From Pinguiococcus pyrenoidosus (lineage: Eukaryota; Sar; Pinguiophyceae; Pinguiochrysidales; Pinguiochrysidaceae): a DNA stretch of 36,757 nucleotides. The notes under the pieces are model-generated. The model had not been told where the DNA came from, ran no database searches, and saw nothing but the letters and a program-made list of their open reading frames with translations. Shown here piece by piece: positions 29,999 to 36,757 of the stretch; position 1 is the first letter of the stretch, and every line of letters begins with the position of its first letter. Location of the stretch: assembly GCA_019677205.1 (NCBI GenBank), contig JAAMXY010000814.1, forward strand, positions 709-37,465, given 5' to 3'. The position numbers and the translations under genes are program-made.

Positions 29999-31207
29999 AT
30001 GGCAGGCGTGGTGAAGACCTTCGGTGGCCTTGCGCGGGCGGCGGGCAAAGCGCTGGATCGCCTCGGCGCCTCCTTGGAAGCGGCGCCCTATTTCGAGCAC
30101 TGTACGTCTGCCTTTTTTCCCCGAGAAAGAGGCGCTTTACGCAGAATTACCTCTTTTACCCCGCAAAACCCTCGTTCTCCCTTTGGCGGCTCTCGTCGTA
30201 GAAGAGTGGTGTAGTGAAGATGCTGAAACTGACCTCTGCTTTGTGCTTCGCTCTCTCTCTCCCGCCCCCCTCTTTGGCGCGCTCGTGCCCTTAGTAAACC
30301 CGTCGACGCGCGTGGTGAGCTACCAGGGCGTCCAGCCCAAGATCAGCGGAAGCGTCTTTGTGGCGCCGACGGCCACTATCATTGGCGAGGTGCAGATTGG
30401 AGAGGGCTCTTCGGTCATGTATGGCGCCACGATCCGCGCCGACGTGAACAACATCGCCATCGGCCAAAACACCACTGTGGGAGACCGCGCCATTCTGCAC
30501 GTGGCCAAGATCCAGGGCGATGCGCCCACCATCATCGGCGACCACGTGCTCGTGGGCCCCAATGCGGTCATCCATGCTTGCGAGCTGAAGGACGAATGCT
30601 TCATCGGCGCCGGGGCCAGCGTGCTGGACAACGCCGTGGTGGAGAAGCACGCCTGGGTCGCGCCGGGGGCGATCGTCACCATGGGCGTCACGGTGCCCAG
30701 TGGCCAGCTGTGGGCAGGGGTGCCGGCCAAGGCCGTCAGAGACCTCACGGTAAGCATGCGCTTTGTGAAGGAGCGGAATGAACCCGTGAACAGTCCCTGA
30801 CGGAGCTCGTCGTGCTCGCTGCCCCGCTCAATCAACAATGCGCAGGAGGAAGAGATCTCGAGCATCAAGGCGACGGCCTTGGAGAATGTAGCGCTTGCGG
30901 AGACTCACCGCCTGGAGCAAGAGAAGAAGGTAGACCAGGTACGACTTGGATTCAGGACAAGGCGTTTCATGCCGGGGAGAAGCAAAGGCCTCACCAATCC
31001 TGACCTCACCAATCCTGACCTCACCAATTCTGACCTTCACAGGTCGTCCTTGAGGAGCATCTTCACCAGTGCGACGAGGAACGAGAACCGGAGATGGGAC
31101 CTCGCTTCGATCCGGCCGGGGACGAGTGGAGGTATGTGTCAACTTGATTGAGGCTGCGCTCTACAGTCGTAGTTGCTTGGCCCGAAGCAGAAGCAGAAGC
31201 TGAAGCT

Positions 31208-31266
<59 letters not shown>

Positions 31267-31368
31267 CTTTTCTCAACTTCCAGGAAGAGGAAGCTTCCGG
31301 AGCCTCCCGCGCCTACCCACGAGGAGATCTACTATGGCCCGAGCAAGACCGCGACCCGCTTCAACTAA
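29999..31368 (+). CDS. Gamma-carbonic-anhydrase-like protein (complex I type), zinc site altered
   Basis: 274 residues in five exons: 29999-30101, 30295-30749, 30846-30938, 31043-31131 and 31284-31368; GT-AG introns, phases agree. Residues about 35-185 form the left-handed beta helix of hexapeptide repeats: FVAPTATIIGEVQIGEGSSV, IRADVNNIAIGQNTTVGD, ILHVAK, IIGDHVLVGPNAVIHACEL, VEKHAWVAPGAIV, SGQLWAGVPAK. It is close to mitochondrial gamma-CA of plants, algae and protists, which form a trimer on complex I. Of the three zinc histidines, His103 and His128 remain, but the VGH position is Pro123. The usual IQD Gln is Gly97, while Arg82 and Asp84 are kept. It therefore resembles the inactive gamma-CA-like subunits. 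A charged helix and a proline-rich tail follow. The start is basic and amphipathic, fitting mitochondrial import. Confidence 0.92.
30990..31034. repeat. 15-bp tandem repeat in intron
   Basis: Three copies of CTCACCAATCCTGAC at 30990, 31005 and 31020 (the third with one change), just before the acceptor of the third intron of the gamma carbonic anhydrase gene. Confidence 0.95.
31209..31262. repeat. (CT)27 microsatellite in intron
   Basis: Twenty-seven uninterrupted CT units inside the last intron (31132-31283) of the gamma carbonic anhydrase gene. It lies about 20 nt upstream of the acceptor and so extends its pyrimidine tract. Confidence 0.95.
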
Positions 31369-31532
31369 GCTTCAGCTGCCCTGTGACGAGGCACTGATAG
31401 TAGCTCGGGGATGCGCAAGCAAGGAATGAATTGGTCTCTTTCCTCCATTTCTGTCATTCTCTCGTTCTTTCTCTCTCTCTTTCGCTACTATCTCTCTCTC
31501 TTTCACTACCATCTGCTGATTCGCTTCATCCA

Positions 31533-32694
31533 TCACGGACTCGAGGTAAACAACTCTGCGACGAGGCTTTCATTGGGCAGCAGGCCTCGTCTGGCCGCTG
31601 CGAGGACGAACTCCGTGTTCCATCCGCGGTATCGATTGCGTAGCACTCGTCGCAGCCTCTCAGTCTCCTTCACCATCGTGCCCTTCATTTCTTGCACGCT
31701 CTCCAGCTCCGACAGCGCGGTCTTGCGCTTCTTCGTGAGCTCGCGATGAACCGCAATCAGTTCCTAGAGGCGGGCGCACACCAAGAAGCTTCAGCCACAT
31801 GCGAAGCTTCGAACAGCAACACGGTTTCTTGTCCTCTCCTGTCCTGCTTACCCGCAGCTCGGCGGTCTGGTTGCGCAACGTTTCCTTCTTTGCTTCGTGC
31901 GCTCGCGTTGCCTTCTCCATCCGCTTTTGAATGCTCCGCGGGATCTTGAGCTGCAGCAGCCTCTTGTGGCGCTCCAAAACCTCTGGCATCTTGTTCGCCC
32001 AGAGAAGCTGCTTCCGGCGCAGCAAGTCCTGCATCTCCGTCACCTTGCTGTGGTGTGCAAACTGTACGCAGGCACCCAAAAACCATCTCATCTCATGAGC
32101 TCCTCAATTTCTGGTACCACTCTAAAGAGCTCAGCAACGAAAGCTTACCTGATCGTTGGCCCAGTCGTTCCTGAGCTTGAGGATCGTGTTCTGCATCTCC
32201 TGGCGGTCCTCGTTGATATCCGTCATGCCCACGAACCTCTCGCGCAGCGTTTCATATTCCTGCTGCAGCTTGAAGGCCTCTGCTTCACACTGCCCAGCCA
32301 GCTGCTTCAGCTGCGCCGCCGCCTTGCTGTCCTGCTCGTCCTCCTCGGCCTGCAGAGCCTGCAGCTGCAGCTCCAGCGCCTCTTTGGTCGACAGCTTCAT
32401 CGACAGGGAGCGCTCGCGATCCTCCAGCATCCCATCCATCTGCTCGTACAGCTCTTTGAACGTCTTGTCCAAGTCGTCGATCTCCCGGTGCAGCTGGCGC
32501 AAGTGCTCATGCTGATCTTGGTCTGCAGCTAGGGCGCTCCTGTGCCTCACAGCGCTGGCGACGACGGAGCATAGCTTCGGAACGCTGGCTGCACTCTCTG
32601 CTTGCTTCTTCGCAGCTTTGCGCTCTTCCTGGGCCTTTTGCCAAGGGGAAACCAGCGAAAATTCGCTCGCAAACGCCGGTTCTGTGGCTTTCAT
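31533..32694 (-). CDS. Coiled-coil protein, possibly ciliary
   Basis: 328 residues in three exons on the minus strand: 32694-32149, 32061-31852 and 31763-31533 (TGA); GT-AG introns in phase 0. Nearly the whole protein is heptad-like coiled coil: HLRQLHREIDDLDKTFKELY, EALELQLQALQAEEDEQDS, EYETLRERFVGMTDINEDRQ, then MPEVLERHKRLLQLKIP and HRELTKKRKTALSELESVQE. The end, RYRGWNTEFVLAAARRGLLP, is non-coiled. The size and composition resemble axonemal CFAP/CCDC proteins, and an LRRC51-like gene lies nearby, but I cannot assign a family. It is divergent with the WD40 gene at 33121 and converges with the gamma carbonic anhydrase gene over 164 bp. Confidence 0.8.
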
Positions 32695-33120
32695 GGTGTC
32701 TTATGACCTGCCAGGTGACACAACGGCCCAGGTCGGAAACCTTCGACTGTACATCACATCACTACCGACGCTTCACGAAGCGGACGCGACAGTGAAGTCA
32801 AATCGGCAGTTTATATTTTTATGACTCTCAAACTCAGGCTTTTCTTGTTTTCTTTTTGGTTTCTTCTCTTCTGTGGCGTTTTCCGCTTTTCTGCTGCAGA
32901 TGCAGAGCCGAATCCCTTTAATCCATAGCGATACTGAGTAAAATTATCGAGATGTTCTTGGAGGAATCGTCCTTGTTTTGATCGTTACCTCGCAATTCAA
33001 ATTTTTTCCCAGATCAATCCAGCGGAAGCGGAAAATCCGCGAAAATGCGGGGAAAGGTGTGCGTTTGTATCTCTCCCTTTGTTTTGCGGCGGAGAGAGGC
33101 GCTGGACACCGGGTCTGTCC
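32695..33120. promoter_or_regulatory. Shared upstream region of coiled-coil and WD40 genes
   Basis: Head-to-head spacer of 426 bp. Bases about 32805-33010 are T/A-rich (TTTTCTTGTTTTCTTTTTGG). AATCCGCGAAAATGCGGGG (about 33032-33050) is an E2F-like palindromic element, and TTTTGCGGCGG lies nearer the WD40 ATG. No clear motif faces the coiled-coil gene. Confidence 0.4.
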
Positions 33121-34561
33121 ATGTCGACGTATACTGTACGTGCACAGCGCTGGATCAGCGGCTCGGGCAAGCTTCGGCACTTCGATGTCTGCCACAATCC
33201 GGCGGCTTCGACGATGCTCTCCACCGCCGAAGACGGTTCGCTCAAGTTGTGGAACTTTGAGAAGCGCCGCGTGGAAGCCACTGTCAAAGCACACACGGAC
33301 GAAGCGCTGCGCGTGGCGCTTCTCGACGGCTCTGAGGCGGTGGTAACGGGTGGCGCGGACGGATTCGCGAAGGTGTGGGCTTTGGAGGACAAAGATGGCG
33401 GCGGACAAACCCTTGGCGCGGAGAAACTGAAGTTGGAAGTGGGTGGACAAGTTTACGCAGTCGGAAGTTGGACGTCTTCGACGATATTTACCGCTTCTGA
33501 GAATCAGGTACACTTCAGATGACAGGATGGGCGTTTGCGCGAACCTTGTCGTGGCGTGTGCACGCTGCCGGAGTGCCTGAGCATCTTTGGCGCGCAACGT
33601 TGTAGGTCGGCTTCTTCGATCTGGAAACTGGCGAAGCTTTCGGAGCGCTGCAGTTTCCCAAGCTGGGAGATCTTCGGCATGGTGGCGTGCGGAATGAGGA
33701 TGACTTGGCGTACGTGTTTGACGCCAAACCGTGTCGATTGGGCGGCGACGTGAACGTCGACGCGATGACTGTCTCTTGTAGCGACGGTTCCATTCGGCTT
33801 GTGAGTGCTCCGGATGGACATCCTATCCAGAGCATCACCGGCGTGGGATGCGGCGCCCACGTCACGTCCACTTTCACTTTCGGGTGGTACATTTTTGTGT
33901 GCGGAGGCGCAGGCTCCATCGAGGTGCGACTCTTCAAGTCTGCTTCCGGATGATCCTTGCCTGAACAGCGACCTCACGTCTAGCACTCCACCGGACATCC
34001 CAGGTTTTGGACATGCGGACATGGACGCGCGTGGCGGTGGTGCCAGATGCGCATGTAGGACCGGTGTACGGAGCGACCAAGTGTGAAATGAAGACGGAGA
34101 GCTCTGGGGAAGGTGCGGAAAAGCGAAGGCTCGCTTCACAGGTTGAGGCTCTTCTCTCTCAAAGCCATTCCATCGCTGCAGGGGGGGAGACGCTCATCGC
34201 GTCGTGGTCTGGAGATGGGAGTGTGAAGTTTTGGAGCCTGCCAGTGCTCTTGGCGAGCTCGCAAGAACAGGAAGAGGCCGGGCGAGGTGCCGCAATAGTC
34301 CAGTTTCGAGATCGCATGTATCCCATATACAACGCTGCTTGGGACAGCGAGCACAGCATTCTGGCGTGCGCAGGTGAGGCGTCGCGCAGCTGCCTGGTAT
34401 TTTCAAACACACAGGATCCTGAACGAAGGCATGAAATAACGAAATGCCCACCGGATCTCGCCGCAGGTGGTCGAGACGCACCCTTGGCCAACCCCTTGTT
34501 GCTTCTTAAGCTTGAGACAGGAGCTACTTCCCAAGACCAGAGGCCAAATGCCGCGCTCTGA
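33121..34561 (+). CDS. WD40-repeat protein
   Basis: About 420 residues in three exons: 33121-33507, 33606-33923 and 34004-34561, with GT-AG introns in phase 0. WD40-type blades are visible: STAEDGSLKLWNFEKRRVEA, VVTGGADGFAKVWALEDKD, FTASENQVGFFDLETGE joined across intron 1, VSCSDGSIRLVSAPDGHP, FVCGGAGSIEVLDMRTW across intron 2, IASWSGDGSVKFWSLP, and a last IYNAAWDSEHSILACAG. One propeller of about seven blades is likely. An acidic, lysine-rich loop (about residues 262-280) could be an extra unspliced intron. No specific family is recognised; a scaffold role is assumed from the fold. Confidence 0.82.
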
Positions 34562-34707
34562 GTACTGACGGGGGAAGCGATTGTGAGGAGATGAAGGGTT
34601 GAAAGAAGCTACGAATGCTCAGGTCCAGAGATGCTCAGGGTGGCGAGCGACACAACAAAGAACCGGTCATTAGGTAAATCCAAGTCTATGATGTTGTCTC
34701 CGCGTCC
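34562..34707. other. Short convergent spacer
   Basis: 146 bp between the WD40 stop and the IQ-motif protein stop. No feature seen. Confidence 0.4.
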
Positions 34708-36757
34708 TCAGAAAGAAGCCCAGTCGTGCTCAGAGACGTCGGCGTAGTACGGAAAGGCTTCCATGCCGCGTTCGACGGCCGAGAGGCCGAGCTTGGCCAC
34801 GGCGGCCTCGTTGGCGCGGTGTTCGTCCTGTGCGAGCGCATCGCGCACTGCGCCGTCCACGACCTCCTGCCACGTCGGCTTGACGTTGGGGTCCGACCAG
34901 CATAGGAAGGTCTCCACGAAGACCGGCTTCTGCAGGGGCATGGAGTTCTGCTTGCTGATCCTGACCGGGTTCGTCTTCGGGTCGTTGACTTTCTTGTCCA
35001 GCTTGATGAATCTGCGGAAATCCGCCTCGAAGGCGTCGTTCGGCGCCAGAATCAGATCCTTCGCCCGCCGCAGAAGCTGCTGCCGCGGATCGCGGCGCCT
35101 TCGAGCAGTCGCCTTCTCCGAGTCCGCGGAGCGAGGAGCCGAGGCGGACGCAGATGCGGCGGCGCGCTCCCGCTCGAGCTGCTGGCTCTCGGCCACAACC
35201 ACGCCGCGCAGGTAAGAACGGCGTCGCTGGTGCAGCGCCGCTTCGATCAGCTTCTTGCGCAGTGCCTTGGGCACGATGGACCGATTCATCTGCAGGAAGC
35301 TCAGGTCGCTGATGGAGAAGCGTTCCCGGCCGCTGCGAGCCATGATGAGCGCTCGGCGCTGCCCGATGGTCATGGTGGGTCCGCCCGAGATCGGAGGCAG
35401 GACGGACGCTTGGCTCGGCTGACTCCTGATGTCGCTCTTCTTGGTGGGGATCGTGGCCTCCTCGGCCATCTTCCGCAGGATGAGGTTCTCGCAGCCGGTC
35501 AGGGGTTTCCGCAGCTGCGGCAGCTTCTCGAGCGGCAAGTTCGGCGCCTGCGCATAGCGGCAGTATCGGAGGTGCGCGCACAGCAAGTCGATGTCCAGAC
35601 ACACCGCCGTAGACTTGGCGCGGGACAGGACCCACTTCGCGTCCATGGACAGCTTGCAAGGAAGTCTTCGGCCGTCGGCGCTCTTGGTGACCCGCTTGGA
35701 TCGGAAGTCGGTGAGGATGTGCTGGGCGTCGGCCTGCCTCTTGATGGCGAGCTTCTTCGCCTTGGTGAGCTGCTCGTTGAGCGCGGCGAGGCGCACAAAC
35801 CTCTCCGTTCGCAACCAAAGTACTTCTGCCGCCGCGACTCGTGCAGCCTTTATCGCGAGGAAGTCCCGTGCGAAGCGCTGCACGAGTTTGACGTTTCGGT
35901 GGTACCGCAGCGTGTAGCGCTTGAAGTCGAAGTACGCGCCCTTTCGCTTGCGGTCGAGACAGCGGTGCTTCTGGATTTCCAGGACCCAGCGAATCTCACG
36001 GGCGGCTAGACGCTTGCGCAAGCCGGAGACGTACATGCGGATCTTAATGCCCACGAAGCAAAGGTTGGTGATGCTCATCGCCGAGCGCCGATTGACCATG
36101 CGGCGATACGCCCTCTGCAGGCGCTTCGCAGCGCGATCCTGGATGACGAGGAGGTACTGCGCCCGCCAAAGATTCTGCCGCGCGATCAGCTTCTCGCGGA
36201 TCCCACTCTGGGTAGCTAGGCCGTGCGCATACGCGGCGAGCTTCGCGTTCTTCAGCATCTGCAGAATGAAGCGATTCTTCTCGCCCTGGAGGCGATGCTG
36301 CTCGATGCGGCTGCGGTATTCGATCTCCTTCTGCTGCCGTTCGATCTGCGGGTCCACTCGACCGTGGAACACATGCCGATGGAAGCCCAACTCGTTGCCG
36401 GCGTCGTGGCCTTCTTTCTTGTGTCCTTTCAGCACTCTTGAGCTGCGGCGGAACCCATTCGCTTTGCCCCCGTCCTCCGACGCCGTTGGCCTCGAGCCGG
36501 GCCGGATGCTGCGCTGACGAATGCTCCGCCCAGCAATCGAGTCCGCCCTCGCGCCGGCGTTGCTGGAGCGGCCGTTCCGATCGCCAATGTTCCGCGCGGA
36601 GGTGAAGCGCCGGGACCGCTGATTGAGCTTGTTGGAATTTAAGCCAGAGATCTGCAGCGACATGCGCCTGGGCGGGACGTCCGTCCTGGCGCGGCTGTCT
36701 CGGCGGCTCATGCGGCGTCCCAGATCCGGCGACAGCAGGGGAAAGTCGTCCCCGTCC
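34708..36757 (-). CDS. IQ-motif basic protein, 5' end not closed in window
   Basis: At least 667 residues from ATG 36711 to TGA 34708-34710, without introns. The frame stays open through the remaining 46 bases to the edge (DGDDFPLLSPDLGRR), so the gene may start outside. Residues 1-110 are arginine- and serine-rich and disordered. Residues about 140-330 are a basic helix with IQ-like calmodulin-binding segments (AAKRLQRAYRRMVNRRSAM and VKLVQRFARDFLAIKAAR). Two further parts look conserved: ALRKKLIEAALHQRRRSYLRG and FVETFLCWSDPNVKPTWQEV with the acidic end SEHDWASF. Calmodulin or centrin binding is inferred from the IQ pattern. Family unknown. Confidence 0.82.
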   Translation of the reverse strand, partial: DGDDFPLLSPDLGRRMSRRDSRARTDVPPRRMSLQISGLNSNKLNQRSRRFTSARNIGDRNGRSSNAGARADSIAGRSIRQRSIRPGSRPTASEDGGKANGFRRSSRVLKGHKKEGHDAGNELGFHRHVFHGRVDPQIERQQKEIEYRSRIEQHRLQGEKNRFILQMLKNAKLAAYAHGLATQSGIREKLIARQNLWRAQYLLVIQDRAAKRLQRAYRRMVNRRSAMSITNLCFVGIKIRMYVSGLRKRLAAREIRWVLEIQKHRCLDRKRKGAYFDFKRYTLRYHRNVKLVQRFARDFLAIKAARVAAAEVLWLRTERFVRLAALNEQLTKAKKLAIKRQADAQHILTDFRSKRVTKSADGRRLPCKLSMDAKWVLSRAKSTAVCLDIDLLCAHLRYCRYAQAPNLPLEKLPQLRKPLTGCENLILRKMAEEATIPTKKSDIRSQPSQASVLPPISGGPTMTIGQRRALIMARSGRERFSISDLSFLQMNRSIVPKALRKKLIEAALHQRRRSYLRGVVVAESQQLERERAAASASASAPRSADSEKATARRRRDPRQQLLRRAKDLILAPNDAFEADFRRFIKLDKKVNDPKTNPVRISKQNSMPLQKPVFVETFLCWSDPNVKPTWQEVVDGAVRDALAQDEHRANEAAVAKLGLSAVERGMEAFPYYADVSEHDWASF

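Noticed and set aside
1022-31262. CRISPR array
   Set aside because: All tandem repeats lack unique spacers and lie in a eukaryotic intron-bearing context.

Overview
The window is nuclear DNA from a GC-rich, intron-bearing protist. Most genes are split by short introns (about 35-190 nt) with GT-AG ends. One intron is clearly GC-AG. Reading frames join cleanly across these introns, and that is the main evidence for the gene models. There is no prokaryotic operon structure, no rRNA or tRNA that I can see, and genes sit on alternating strands, often head to head. The lineage is not settled. DUF4116 repeats, copia debris, a mitochondrial acyl carrier protein without its modified serine, a gamma carbonic anhydrase and an LRRC51-like flagellar protein fit a flagellated alga or alveolate. 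The short introns and alternating strands are unlike typical Symbiodiniaceae.

Layout: a decayed Ty1/copia integrase fragment (1-240); a spacer with a 17-bp minisatellite (1022-1140); a multi-pass membrane protein (1788-2576, +); a 1005-residue DUF4116 repeat protein (2883-5900, -); a nine-exon SMCHD1-like GHKL ATPase with SMC hinge (6553-13767, +); a six-exon cysteine-rich putative zinc-binding protein (14037-15700, +); a three-exon mitochondrial acyl carrier protein (15998-16451, -); a CBS-CBS-PB1 tail-anchored protein (16961-19412, +); a flavin-reductase-like protein (19857-20739, +); an intronless WD40/coiled-coil protein (21121-23829, -); a 1.8-kb spacer with strong palindromes; an LRRC51-like LRR protein (25631-26392, +); a long multi-exon gene with a possible UBC-like domain (about 26496-29434, -); a gamma-carbonic-anhydrase-like protein (29999-31368, +); a coiled-coil protein (31533-32694, -); a WD40 protein (33121-34561, +); and an IQ-motif protein running off the right edge (34708-36757, -).

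The genes are mostly housekeeping and do not form one pathway. Two themes recur. First, two mitochondrial proteins (acyl carrier protein and gamma carbonic anhydrase) keep their fold but lack key functional residues, which suggests scaffold roles. Second, a TTTGCGCC/TTGGCGCC motif lies just upstream of many start codons, and the head-to-head spacers carry AT-rich islands. Together these suggest a shared promoter architecture. The strongest items for follow-up are the serine-less acyl carrier protein, the full-length protist SMCHD1-like gene, the recurrent promoter motif, and a 60-nt AAG-flanked insertion in the CBS gene.
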